From assembly GCF_000316645.1 (NCBI RefSeq), contig NC_019684.1:1922001-1986000 (forward strand): a stretch of 64,000 bases of DNA. Direction: 5' to 3'. Below are positions 46,237 to 55,235 of the stretch, piece by piece (positions within the stretch are counted from its first letter, which is position 1; every line of letters starts with the position of its first letter). Origin of the DNA: Nostoc sp. PCC 7524. Its GTDB lineage: Bacteria > Cyanobacteriota > Cyanobacteriia > Cyanobacteriales > Nostocaceae. Under the pieces are notes generated by a model, which searched no databases, was not told the origin of the DNA, and saw only the letters and a program-made list of their open reading frames with translations. The translations under genes were made by a program, and so were the position numbers.

Positions 46237-46422
46237 ACATCTCCCTCTATACAATTTGAAATTGATTTTTTTAAGTCCAATAAAAGTAGAGCCTAAGCCT
46301 AGCATAGATCCTTTTGCTCACCTGGTAGAAGTTTCAATGGAATAATGTAATAGCTACGGCGAGGGAAGCGATAAGCTACACCTCATACCAATTATTAGGT
46401 TGATCAAAAATTCCCCAGAAAT

Positions 46423-47184
46423 ATGGAAAATCAAACCGACTACATTACCGCCTTGATCAATTTACATCGTGGACTTGAACGCCAAGGGCCGGGTGATGCA
46501 GATTTTTCACGTCAAATATTACGTAATCTTCCTGCTTTACCAGCAAAACCACGCATTGCTGATCTTGGGTGCGGAAGCGGTGCAGGTGCATTGCTGCTGG
46601 CGCAATACTATCAATGTAACGTCATGGCGGTTGATTTCTCCTCTGATTTTATCGAGGAACTCAAAATCCGCGCCCAACAGGCTGGAATCGAGCATCTCAT
46701 TACCCCAATTCATGGTGATATGAGTCAACTTGATTGGGCAGATGCTTCAGTGGATTTACTTTGGTCTGAAGGTGCTGCATATAACTTGGGATTTGAACAA
46801 GCTTTGAAAATCTGGCGACAATTGCTGGCAAATGACGGTATCGCCGTAGTCTCAGAACTGAGTTGGTTTAGTGATCAAGTACCTGAGAGTGCGATCGCAT
46901 ATTGGCAAAAAGCCTATCCGATGATTGGTAGCGAAGCTGAAAATATTCATCGGGCTACAAGAGCAGGTTTCAGCGTCTTTTCCACTCACAGATTGCCTAG
47001 TAGTGCTTGGTGGATTAATTACTACGAACCACTGCGCGAAAACATGAAGCAGAGTGAAACTACCCCAGTTACTCAAGCAGTGATTCGTGAAATTCAAGAG
47101 GAGATGGCACTATTCGAGCAATTCAGCGATTTTTATGGCTATACTTTCTATGTAATGCGGCCAATGCCGAACGATCAAAATTAG
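46423..47184 (+). CDS. SAM-dependent class I methyltransferase
   Basis: The 253-residue protein has SAM-binding motif I IADLGCGSGAGALLLAQ, the acidic loop VMAVDFSSDF, the motif III-like GDMSQLDWADASVDLLWSEG and ANDGIAVVSELSW. These resemble UbiE/arsenite-methyltransferase-like small-molecule methylases, but the three As(III)-binding Cys of ArsM are absent. The substrate is unknown. It stands alone on the plus strand. Confidence 0.85.
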   Translation: MENQTDYITALINLHRGLERQGPGDADFSRQILRNLPALPAKPRIADLGCGSGAGALLLAQYYQCNVMAVDFSSDFIEELKIRAQQAGIEHLITPIHGDMSQLDWADASVDLLWSEGAAYNLGFEQALKIWRQLLANDGIAVVSELSWFSDQVPESAIAYWQKAYPMIGSEAENIHRATRAGFSVFSTHRLPSSAWWINYYEPLRENMKQSETTPVTQAVIREIQEEMALFEQFSDFYGYTFYVMRPMPNDQN

Positions 47185-47339
47185 CTTAAAAAGTACGCGA
47201 TCGCTCCAGCCAATTTTAATTCAGCATCAGACTGGGGCAATTAGGCAAACTTTTCTGGATATATCTTTAAAAATTACCGAAAAGAAATGATTTATCGTGG
47301 TAGATATGAGGTAATAAAAGTATCTACCATCAACCACCC

Positions 47340-49286
47340 ATGAAGCAGATACAGATATGTTGTCTCAATCCAGAGTGTCATAACCCGCCAGTTCCCGAAC
47401 ACATCAAATTCTGTCCCAACTGCAATGTCACTCTAGTCACGTTGAGAAACCGCTATCGTCCCATTCAATCATTAGGTGGTGGAGGATTTGGTAAAACCTA
47501 CTTAGCAGAAGACATTGACAAACTTAACGCCCAGTGCGTAATTAAACAATTTGCACCGCAGATTACCGGCACAAACGCCTTCCAAAAAGCCAAGGAATTA
47601 TTTTTACAAGAAGCGCAGCAACTACAAAAACTCGGTGAACATTCACAAATTCCCACCCTGTTAGCTTATTTTGAACAAGATCACCGTTTGTATTTAGTAC
47701 AACAATTCATTGACGGCGAAAACTTATTGCAAGAATTAGCACAACAGGGAATATTCTCAGAATCAAAAATCTGCGCCTTATTACAAGATTTATTACCCAT
47801 CTTGAAATTAGTTCACGAGTATGACGTAATTCACCGAGATATTAAACCAGAAAACATTATGCGTCGTCGTAGTGATGGCAAATTAATATTAATTGATTTT
47901 GGGGCATCAAAACAACTCCAGGGAACAGTTAAAACAGGAACATCAATTGGTACTTTTGGTTATGCTTCCCTAGAACAAATGCAAGATGGGAAAGTATATC
48001 CTGCTAGTGATTTATATAGTTTGGGTGCAAGTTGTTTTCACTTATTAACAGGAGTTCACCCTTGGCAACTGTGGCAAGAAGATGGCTATGGATGGGTAAA
48101 AAATTGGCGTAATCATTTACAAAAATCTGTAAACCCTGACTTGGGGAGAATTTTAGATAAATTATTACAAAAAGATTATCAACAGCGTTATCAATCTGCC
48201 CAAGAAGTCTTACAAGATTTAAATCGTCCTCAAATACCGCCTACAGTACCTTATCAGCATCCGCAAGTATCACCATCGCAACCGTTAAACATAAAATCTT
48301 CCCGACGTGGTTTTTTGCAAGTTGCGGGTTTATTTTTTGGTGGTGTTGCTGTGACAGTGGTTGGACAAAATTTATTTATAAAATATACCAAGAAAACACT
48401 ACAATTACAGCAAACCATCACTGCTCACTTTCTCTCGGTTAATTCCCTAGCATACAGCCCCGATGGACAAACCCTAGCCAGTGGGGGTCAGGACAGGACT
48501 ATCAAACTGTGGAACCCGCGTACAGGAAAGCTACTCCAAACCCTCACAGGTCATTCTGACTCGGTTAAGTCCCTAGCATACAGCCCCGATGGTCAAACCC
48601 TGGCCAGTGTGAGTAGGGACAGCAGTATCAAACTGTGGAATCCGCGCATAGGAGAGCTACTCCAAACCCTCACAGGTCATTCTGACTCGGTTGATTCCCT
48701 AGCATACAGCCCCGATGGTCAAACCCTGGCCAGTGGGAGTGAGGACAAGACTATCAAACTGTGGAATCCGCGCACAGGTCAGTTACTCCAAACCCTCTCT
48801 GGTCATTCTGACTCGGTTGGTTCCCTAGCATACAGCCCCGATAGTCAAACCCTGGCTAGTGGGAGTAGCGATGACACTATCAAACTGTGGAATTCGCGCA
48901 CAGGTCAGCTACTCCAAACCCTCACTGGTCATTCTAACGGGGTTTATTCCCTAGCATACAGCCCCGATGGTCAAACCCTAGCCAGTGGGAGTTGGGACAA
49001 GACTATCAAACTGTGGAATCCGCGCACAGGTCAGTTACTCCAAACCCTCAGTAATCATTCTGACTCGGTTTGGTCTTTAGCATACAGCCCCGATGGTCAA
49101 ACCCTGGCTAGTGGGAGTAATGACAAGACTATCAAACTGTGGAATCCGCGCACAGGAGAGCTGCTCCAAACTCTCTCTGGTCATTCTGACTTGGTTTGGT
49201 CCCTAACATACAGCCCCGATGGTCAAACCTTGGCCAGTGGGAGTTGGGACAAGACTATCAAACTGTGGGGTTACGGTGAAGGATGA
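47340..49286 (+). CDS. Serine/threonine kinase with zinc ribbon and seven WD40 repeats
   Basis: In this 648-residue protein an N-terminal zinc ribbon (CCLNPEC and CPNCN, about 7-30) is followed by a Hanks kinase domain (about 37-300). The kinase shows SLGGGGFGKTYLAED, HRDIKPEN near residue 165, LIDFGASKQL and GTFGYASLEQ. A segment SSRRGFLQVAG at about 320 with a hydrophobic run looks like an internal twin-arginine signal-anchor. Seven near-identical WD40 repeats of 42 residues (about 364-648) would make one complete beta-propeller. It is a tandem paralogue of the next gene. Confidence 0.93.
   Translation: MKQIQICCLNPECHNPPVPEHIKFCPNCNVTLVTLRNRYRPIQSLGGGGFGKTYLAEDIDKLNAQCVIKQFAPQITGTNAFQKAKELFLQEAQQLQKLGEHSQIPTLLAYFEQDHRLYLVQQFIDGENLLQELAQQGIFSESKICALLQDLLPILKLVHEYDVIHRDIKPENIMRRRSDGKLILIDFGASKQLQGTVKTGTSIGTFGYASLEQMQDGKVYPASDLYSLGASCFHLLTGVHPWQLWQEDGYGWVKNWRNHLQKSVNPDLGRILDKLLQKDYQQRYQSAQEVLQDLNRPQIPPTVPYQHPQVSPSQPLNIKSSRRGFLQVAGLFFGGVAVTVVGQNLFIKYTKKTLQLQQTITAHFLSVNSLAYSPDGQTLASGGQDRTIKLWNPRTGKLLQTLTGHSDSVKSLAYSPDGQTLASVSRDSSIKLWNPRIGELLQTLTGHSDSVDSLAYSPDGQTLASGSEDKTIKLWNPRTGQLLQTLSGHSDSVGSLAYSPDSQTLASGSSDDTIKLWNSRTGQLLQTLTGHSNGVYSLAYSPDGQTLASGSWDKTIKLWNPRTGQLLQTLSNHSDSVWSLAYSPDGQTLASGSNDKTIKLWNPRTGELLQTLSGHSDLVWSLTYSPDGQTLASGSWDKTIKLWGYGEG
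48430..49265 (+). repeat. 126-bp direct repeats encoding the WD40 propeller
   Basis: Seven consecutive copies of about 126 bp contain nearly invariant words such as CATACAGCCCCGATGGTCAA and ACTATCAAACTGTGGAA. Similarity at the DNA level, including silent positions, shows recent amplification or gene conversion. Copies differ mainly at the residue before SLAYSPDG and in the D-x-T-IKLW turn. Confidence 0.9.
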
Positions 49287-49441
49287 AATGTATTTAATTT
49301 AACTGAATATACCTGATAGTCATCACTTGTATCGGTAATGTACAGACTTTTAATTTTCCTGAAAAAACCGTAAAATTACTGAAATAAAATGATTTGTTGT
49401 GGTAATTATTGAAGAATAAAGGTATCTACCACCAACCACCC

Positions 49442-51070
49442 ATGAAGCAGATATGTTGTCTCAACCCGGAATGTGATAATCCTTCAGTTCCCCAACATAC
49501 AAAATTCTGCCCTAGCTGTGGAGTTGCTTTAGTCATATTGAGAAACCGCTATCAACCATTTAAACCCTTGGGTGGTGGAGGATTTGCTAAAACTTATTTA
49601 GCGGTAGATATTGATAAATTAAACGAAAAATGCGTCATTAAACAATTTGCACCCCAAACCCAGGGAACAGCAGGGTTGCAAAAAGCCACAGAATTATTTT
49701 TACAAGAAGCGCAGCAATTACAACAACTCGGTGAACATCCACAAATTCCCACCCTGTTAGCTTATTTTGAAGATAATAGCCGTCTGTATTTGGTACAACA
49801 ATTCATTGACGGCGAAAATTTATTGAAAGAATTAGCACAACAGGGAATATTTAAAGAATCCAAAATTCGCGACTTATTACAGGATTTATTACCAGTTTTG
49901 ACAGTAATTCACAATCAAGGAATTATACACCGAGATATCAAACCAGAAAATATCATGCGTCGTCGTAGTGATGGCAAATTAATATTAATTGATTTTGGGG
50001 CATCTAAGCAATTACAAGGAACAGTGAAAACAGGGACATCTATTGGCACTTTTGGCTATTCTCCCTTAGAACAAATGCAGGATGGAAAAGTATATCCTGC
50101 TAGTGATTTATATAGTCTGGGTGCAACTTGTTTTCATTTGCTAACAGGAGTTCACCCTTGGCAACTGTGGCAAGAAGATGGTTATAGATGGGTAAAAGAA
50201 TGGCGTAACCATTTAAAACAAGCAGTGAATCCAGAATTGGCGGATATTTTGGATAAGCTATTACAAAAAGATTATCAACAACGTTATCAATCAGCCCAAG
50301 AAGTTTTGCTAGATTTAAATCCCCCTCAAATACCCCCTACAGTACCTTATCAGCATCCACAAGTATCGTCATCCAAAAAGCAAACACCACCGCTAACATC
50401 AACACCAAAATCTTCACGAAGGGGTTTTTTACAAGTTGCAGGCTTATTCGGTGGAGGGTTTGTTTTAGCTGTGGTGGGGCAAAGTATATTTAGGGATAAT
50501 TCAACCCCAAAACTAGAAACTATCCCAACATCACAACCTACCCCAAGTCAAATCTCAGAATTCACGTCACAACCTACTCCAACGCCAACATCAGAATCTA
50601 CATCACAACCTACTCCAACAACAGACAGCGAACTAAGATCATCTGTAGGAATGGACTACAGCGAACTACAAAATTTACTGGCTGCGGGAAATTGGAAAGA
50701 AGCAGATGAGGAAACGAGGCGATTAATGTTAGCTGTGGCGAACCGGGAATACGAAGGTTGGTTGGATACTGACAGCATTAAAAACTTTCCCTGTACAGAC
50801 TTCCGTACAATTGATGGGATATGGGTAAAGTATAGCAATGGTCGCTTCGGTGTTTCTGTACAGAAGCGAATTTACCAAAGTTTGGGGGGAACGGATGAGT
50901 ATAATAGCAAAATATGGGCAGCTTTTGAGGAAAAGGTAGGATGGCTAAAAGGGGGAGATATTACATTTGATAAGTCAGCACCAGAAGGCCATCTTCCTTG
51001 GTGGGGAAATAGAGGGAGTTATGATTGGTTGGGTTGGTTATTCTCTTTTGATTTTACTTGTAAACTGTAA
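49442..51070 (+). CDS. Serine/threonine kinase with zinc ribbon and C-terminal GUN4 domain
   Basis: The 542-residue protein starts at MKQICCLNPECDNP, in line with its neighbour. The order is zinc ribbon (CCLNPEC/CPSCG), Hanks kinase (about 33-300, HRDIKPEN and LIDFGASKQL) and the internal SSRRGFLQVAG segment with a hydrophobic stretch (about 324-345). A Pro/Thr/Ser-rich linker with repeated SQPTPT-like units and a GUN4 domain (about 400-542, YSELQNLLAAGNWKEADEET) follow. GUN4 domains bind porphyrins in chlorophyll-synthesis control, so the kinase might respond to tetrapyrroles. The duplicated 5' region suggests similar expression to the WD40 paralogue. Confidence 0.92.
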   Translation: MKQICCLNPECDNPSVPQHTKFCPSCGVALVILRNRYQPFKPLGGGGFAKTYLAVDIDKLNEKCVIKQFAPQTQGTAGLQKATELFLQEAQQLQQLGEHPQIPTLLAYFEDNSRLYLVQQFIDGENLLKELAQQGIFKESKIRDLLQDLLPVLTVIHNQGIIHRDIKPENIMRRRSDGKLILIDFGASKQLQGTVKTGTSIGTFGYSPLEQMQDGKVYPASDLYSLGATCFHLLTGVHPWQLWQEDGYRWVKEWRNHLKQAVNPELADILDKLLQKDYQQRYQSAQEVLLDLNPPQIPPTVPYQHPQVSSSKKQTPPLTSTPKSSRRGFLQVAGLFGGGFVLAVVGQSIFRDNSTPKLETIPTSQPTPSQISEFTSQPTPTPTSESTSQPTPTTDSELRSSVGMDYSELQNLLAAGNWKEADEETRRLMLAVANREYEGWLDTDSIKNFPCTDFRTIDGIWVKYSNGRFGVSVQKRIYQSLGGTDEYNSKIWAAFEEKVGWLKGGDITFDKSAPEGHLPWWGNRGSYDWLGWLFSFDFTCKL

Positions 51071-51288
51071 CGTATAAATACTTAGCTTATAAAAATTATT
51101 AAAATTTATAAACAAATGATTTTCCGCGAAGACCTGCGGGTTGTGGTTTTCAATTCTTATACTTAATGAATCGGCATTCTCAATAGAAGCGATCGCCTGT
51201 TGAGCAAAAACTTAGCTAGACTAAAGACAACCCCTCATGCCAGCGAGAGCTTATTTAGCTTTGACCCCAATCATGAGGTAATTGTTAG

Positions 51289-51627
51289 ATGGATTCCTTA
51301 ACTAATCAATATCGTCAAATCATCAACAAAATTTTGCAAGATTACGCTGATTTTCTTGATAATGAACAACAAGTGCAGGTTGAATTAGTGTTAGATGAAA
51401 AACGCGATCGCTATTTACTAGTCGAAACAGGCTGGCAAAACGGTTATCGTATCTATGGCACATTATTACACATTGATATAATTGACCATAAACTCTGGAT
51501 TCAACATGATGGCACGGAAGATGGAATTGCTAATGAATTAGTGGCTGCGGGAATACCAAAATCACAGATTGTTCTAGCATTCAAATCACCAGAAATTAGA
51601 CAATATACAGAATTCGCAGTTTTTTAA
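51289..51627 (+). CDS. XisI-family protein (fdxN element excision controlling factor-like), orphan
   Basis: The 112-residue protein contains YRQIINKILQDYADF, the segment LLVETGWQNGYRIYGTLLHI, WIQHDGTEDGIANELV and a C-terminal YTEFAVF. All are typical of XisI, one of the factors controlling excision of the fdxN element in Anabaena. The family is widely amplified away from that element. Usually a xisH gene lies directly upstream. None is present in the 218-bp gap here. Confidence 0.85.
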   Translation: MDSLTNQYRQIINKILQDYADFLDNEQQVQVELVLDEKRDRYLLVETGWQNGYRIYGTLLHIDIIDHKLWIQHDGTEDGIANELVAAGIPKSQIVLAFKSPEIRQYTEFAVF

Positions 51628-51794
51628 TTTTATTTTGTGTTACGGCGATCGCAGTCTCGGTAATGTAGAATGTTTTTTCATAAGGAATTTACAACTTCTG
51701 AAGTAAGCGCGATCGCTCTACTCTAATCTATTAACCTGAACTACAAACAAGTATCAAAACTCCATTTGCAGTTCAGTAGATGAAAATAGGCTAA

Positions 51795-52316
51795 TTAAGC
51801 GTCAGACTTAGGCAATTGGGCAAACTTGTCTGGATATATTTCCACTGTCAAATTTTGGTCTTCACGACTAGCGAGCGATCGCTTCACTTCACCCAGGTAT
51901 AGTGGTATGGAAAGTCCTGGTTCTGGATGGATGATGGTACGCGCCCGAACTGTTAGCTGCGTATCTCCATTTCTACCACCACGACCAAAAGAATAGAGAT
52001 TGCTAGCGGCTTGAAGTAACGTAGCTTCTACTTCATCCGGTGAAATCTGCGGTGATGTGGTAATTACTGCTTGATTTGAACCATTATCGTAAACTAGGGT
52101 GTACTTAACTGCACCCGGAATCACGGTACGGCTCAAAGGAACTATTGACAGGGCAAACAAACCACCAGTTAGCACCAACATAAAGCCCGTTGTACCTACT
52201 AGCCGAAAGCGGATGCCCCATTTAAACAGAAAAGCCAGTATTGCTAAGGCAGCAAATACCAGTGTGGCAATACCTGACCATTGAGTGTATTGCAGAAAGT
52301 CAGCTGTTGTAAGCAT
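51795..52316 (-). CDS. Ycf51-family membrane protein
   Basis: This 173-residue protein has two membrane helices near the N-terminus (about 14-32 and 38-60), followed by a soluble domain with VIPGAVKYTLVYDNGSNQAV and LSIPLYLGEVKRSL. It matches the Ycf51 (DUF2518) family conserved in cyanobacteria and some plastid genomes. The function is unknown. Confidence 0.85.
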   Translation of the reverse strand: MLTTADFLQYTQWSGIATLVFAALAILAFLFKWGIRFRLVGTTGFMLVLTGGLFALSIVPLSRTVIPGAVKYTLVYDNGSNQAVITTSPQISPDEVEATLLQAASNLYSFGRGGRNGDTQLTVRARTIIHPEPGLSIPLYLGEVKRSLASREDQNLTVEIYPDKFAQLPKSDA

Positions 52317-52435
52317 ACAGATTAGCTACTTAGGTGTCTTTTCATGGATGATTTATGCACCTATTTTACCTAGATATGTTGCATTCAACGTTTCTACTAT
52401 TTCTGTCGGTGTATAAATTTGATTTCTCAGTGTTA

Positions 52436-52822
52436 CTAATATCGCCGACAAGTAATAGATAAACTCCCATCATTGCCAATAGCAACATTTACCCAAAATT
52501 CAGCCGGACATTTTTCGATTGAGTTACCTGTTTTAATCTGTATATCTTCTGATAGTTGGCACTTTTGAAATTGTCCTTTCTCATCAAAGTATATATAATT
52601 TTGAAATTTACAAGGAAAAGTAGATATTCCTGAAGCAGCACTGACTTGCAATGTTGTATTCTGTCCAAGAACACAACTTGCTAAAAAACCGTTTGCATAA
52701 CGATTAATATTACCTGGTTCACAACTAATAGAGGCTTGAGCAGGTAGACAAATAGAAAAATTTAGACTAATTACACCTAGGGAAGTTAATAAAAAAGCAG
52801 ATTTTAGAGATGAAAATTTCAT
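52436..52822 (-). CDS. Hypothetical secreted cysteine-containing protein
   Basis: I do not recognise this protein of about 128 residues. From the ATG before KFSSLKSAFLLTSLG it has a clear signal peptide ending near LPAQASISC, with predicted cleavage after QAS. The mature part of about 95 residues has six Cys (CEPG, SCVLG, FPCKF, KCQLS, KCPAE, TCRRY), suggesting disulphides. A further upstream ATG would put a second hydrophobic run in front and is less likely. Confidence 0.6.
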   Translation of the reverse strand: MKFSSLKSAFLLTSLGVISLNFSICLPAQASISCEPGNINRYANGFLASCVLGQNTTLQVSAASGISTFPCKFQNYIYFDEKGQFQKCQLSEDIQIKTGNSIEKCPAEFWVNVAIGNDGSLSITCRRY

Positions 52823-52943
52823 GGGAATAGATAGAATTAAGCAGCAAAAACAAGACAAAAAAAATGGCATCTTAAAAAAGATGCCCGTTATGCAGGAAAA
52901 CCCTAAAAGGGTCGTCCCTACACCTTCCCAACAATCAGCAACA

Positions 52944-52965
52944 GTGGCTAATTAAGGTTAGCCAC
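52944..52965. terminator. Hairpin in the gap between two minus-strand genes
   Basis: GTGGCTAA at 52944-52951 pairs with TTAGCCAC at 52958-52965 with a six-base loop. It lies between the O-antigen-ligase-like gene and the secreted hypothetical protein, both on the minus strand. No U-tract is obvious. Confidence 0.4.
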
Positions 52966-53059
52966 ACTCACAGTCACAAACGTGAATATATTCATACTAT
53001 TAACTACAATCGATGAATAACCGCAGTGTAACCACTGAAAATTAAATTTTGCCTAATAA

Positions 53060-53088
53060 TTTAGTAAGTAGTTGAATTTACTACTAAA
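53060..53088 (-). terminator. Terminator-like hairpin at the end of the O-antigen-ligase-like gene
   Basis: TTTAGTA/TACTAAA plus an inner GTA/TAC pair with one bulged base form a stem around an eight-base loop, beginning directly after the TAG stop codon. On the minus strand it is followed by AT-rich sequence (ATTATTAGG). Confidence 0.45.
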
Positions 53089-54411
53089 CTAATCAGCATT
53101 ATTTACCAATTTTTTATGTGGATTGTAGTGATATGTACTGCCACAAATAGCTGCAATCATTAACCAAGAGAGTGTATTCAATCTAAAGTCAAATAGGGTG
53201 ACATCAACTGTGTTAAATAGTAACCATGCCACAAACACCACAAGATAACTGAAAAATATTAACTTATCCTCTGGAACTATATATTTCGATTCTTGTAGAA
53301 GTTGGATACCTGCAAACAATATCCAGCCTAGTAAACCGCAAAATAACATAGCACTTGGCAATCCAGTTTCGGCAGATAGCATTAAAAACAAGTTATGAGG
53401 ATGTCCCAAATCAATATTCATCTGGGCTTTATAGAGGGCTGTAAAATTACGCAAACCCCATCCTGTCCAGGGATGTTTCTGAGTTAAAGACCAAGCAAAC
53501 TGCCACTGAGTTGTTCGCATTAAAGCAACTGGCCTATCTGGATACAGCTCATCGTTTAACCTAGCCCAAAAGAAAGCCGGAACAATGCGGCGAAAGATTT
53601 GGGCAATAGGTGAGGGTGCAAAAGCTGCAAATAATATACTAGCAACGACAGCCGCAACTCCAGCTACCAGCCAACGCCAACCGAGATAAAGGGCAAACGC
53701 TAGACAAGTAATAATAGCGATCGCCCATCCATTCCGCGAGTTAGTTAAAATCAGTGCAGCCAAGTCGGCAACTAAAATGATCGGGAGTAGGGAGTAGGGA
53801 ATAGGGAGTAGGGATTGATTTGTTTTCCCAGTCCCCAGTCCCCGCTCCAACAATAAACCTAATCCTAGAGTGAAAACTATTGCCAGATAAGCAGCAAAAA
53901 TGTTGGCGTGCATGAAAATGGCGGACATTCGTCCTGGAGGATTGCCGCCGGGTGCGATCGCTACATCTAGCAACACAACCTGTAACTGCAATGTCCAGCC
54001 AAAAAACAACTGTCCAAAGCCTAAAATTACTACTGGGATTGAACTAAGCACAAAAATCCCAGCGATGCGCCTTAATTGAGCAGTAGTTTGAATTAAGGCA
54101 CTTAGTCCAGCAAACACCAAGAAAAACGGCAGTAGATTGAATAAGCCAAGGAAAGCTGCTGCTTTGTCTAGAGCAAAGCCAGCAGAAATCAACAATAAGA
54201 CACTAAATAGTGCAAATCCCCAGTTAATGGGACGGTGAATAATTGTCCTGAATTGACGCAACCAAGTGAATAATGTCGCAAATCCCAGGCTAACAGCTCC
54301 CAACAAGGGACTTAATGGGAATATTAGTAAACCGATTTGCAAACAATTCCAAGGCAATTGCAAATTAGGATTGGGATGGTAAAAAGCTGTCTTCAAGCTA
54401 ACTCCCAACAT
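53089..54411 (-). CDS. O-antigen ligase / IctB-type polytopic membrane protein
   Basis: This 440-residue protein has about ten to twelve membrane helices. The Wzy_C/O-antigen-ligase signature is visible: LILTNSRNGWAIAI, a large loop with HPWTGWGLRNF and LGHPHNLFLMLSAETGLPS. In cyanobacteria such proteins were once called bicarbonate transporter IctB, but ligation or polymerisation of polysaccharide is more likely. Within the protein a segment (SLLPIPYSLLPI) is encoded by a GGGAGTAGGGAATAGGG-type STRR. It overlaps the upstream YaaW-like gene by 19 bp, so the pair is coupled. Confidence 0.82.
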   Translation of the reverse strand: MLGVSLKTAFYHPNPNLQLPWNCLQIGLLIFPLSPLLGAVSLGFATLFTWLRQFRTIIHRPINWGFALFSVLLLISAGFALDKAAAFLGLFNLLPFFLVFAGLSALIQTTAQLRRIAGIFVLSSIPVVILGFGQLFFGWTLQLQVVLLDVAIAPGGNPPGRMSAIFMHANIFAAYLAIVFTLGLGLLLERGLGTGKTNQSLLPIPYSLLPIILVADLAALILTNSRNGWAIAIITCLAFALYLGWRWLVAGVAAVVASILFAAFAPSPIAQIFRRIVPAFFWARLNDELYPDRPVALMRTTQWQFAWSLTQKHPWTGWGLRNFTALYKAQMNIDLGHPHNLFLMLSAETGLPSAMLFCGLLGWILFAGIQLLQESKYIVPEDKLIFFSYLVVFVAWLLFNTVDVTLFDFRLNTLSWLMIAAICGSTYHYNPHKKLVNNAD

Positions 54412-55235
54412 TCAGCACGAGTGAGACGAATTTGCGCCAAGGTAAAAACAGTCGGAATGATCCGACCATAATTAGTAGTGATCATTCTCCACCCTAAATC
54501 TGCAAAAAACCAAGCCCACATCATCGGCCCGACAAAGGCAAATAGACTGCGAACTGCTGTATATCGAGCAGCACTCAAAGTCATACCTCGACGAGCCATT
54601 TGCAATGCTACATAGCCTTGAAATTGTGATGTTGCCGCTTGTGAACCTTTAATAACTGCTTGTGTGGCTACTTGATAAGTAGCAAAGTGGATAGCAAATT
54701 GGCGAGCAATTTGTTGCAGCACAAATGGTTGAACTACGGAGGTAACAGCTAAGGCGCTACCACCTTTTAACAATAAGCTCAAGGGATCACTCTGCAATAA
54801 AGGCGGTAAAGGTTGTTTAATTTCTGATTTCACCAGTTGATTTTGTAATTGCAAAGCCAATTTTTGCTGTTCGTGTTTTGGTAATTTTTTCCAAACTTGC
54901 CCCAGCAGATACAAAAATACTTCTGCTTCTAAATCAATGGTTGTTAAATCTTGAGAATAAGGAATTTTTAAATACTTACAGACTTGCATGAGTGCTTGAC
55001 GGTAAGTTACTTGTTCTGTGCGTCCCCGTAAGACTGTCATCCCGTCTGCGGCTAAAAACCGAAAGCGATCTTCTAGTGAGTCTAGCCAAGCTTGGCGACT
55101 TTGACTTTGGATTTCAATAGGTTCAGGTGTTTGAACATAATCTAGGGGATTAAACTTCCGACTAAACAGAATTGCTGTTAAGTCCTTTAATTCATCTTCG
55201 GTAGCCAACTCTAACGCTGCCCTTAGCTCATCCAA
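54393..55235 (-). CDS. YaaW-family (DUF3944-like) protein
   Basis: The 280-residue protein begins MDELRAALELATEDELKDL from a TTG codon that follows a strong GGGAGG-type ribosome site. The N-terminal helical domain precedes a Gly/Ala-rich region (about 185-240) with hydrophobic stretches. The pattern matches cyanobacterial YaaW-like proteins, whose function is poorly defined. Its 3' end overlaps the O-antigen-ligase-like gene. Confidence 0.72.
   Translation of the reverse strand: MDELRAALELATEDELKDLTAILFSRKFNPLDYVQTPEPIEIQSQSRQAWLDSLEDRFRFLAADGMTVLRGRTEQVTYRQALMQVCKYLKIPYSQDLTTIDLEAEVFLYLLGQVWKKLPKHEQQKLALQLQNQLVKSEIKQPLPPLLQSDPLSLLLKGGSALAVTSVVQPFVLQQIARQFAIHFATYQVATQAVIKGSQAATSQFQGYVALQMARRGMTLSAARYTAVRSLFAFVGPMMWAWFFADLGWRMITTNYGRIIPTVFTLAQIRLTRAECWELA

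Noticed and set aside
46423..47184. Arsenite methyltransferase (ArsM) beside the ars genes
   Set aside because: It is a class I methyltransferase, but the conserved ArsM cysteines are absent and it is 4 kb from the ars operon.
48430..49265. CRISPR-like array
   Set aside because: The regular 126-bp periodicity is in frame and encodes WD40 repeats, without short repeats alternating with unique spacers.
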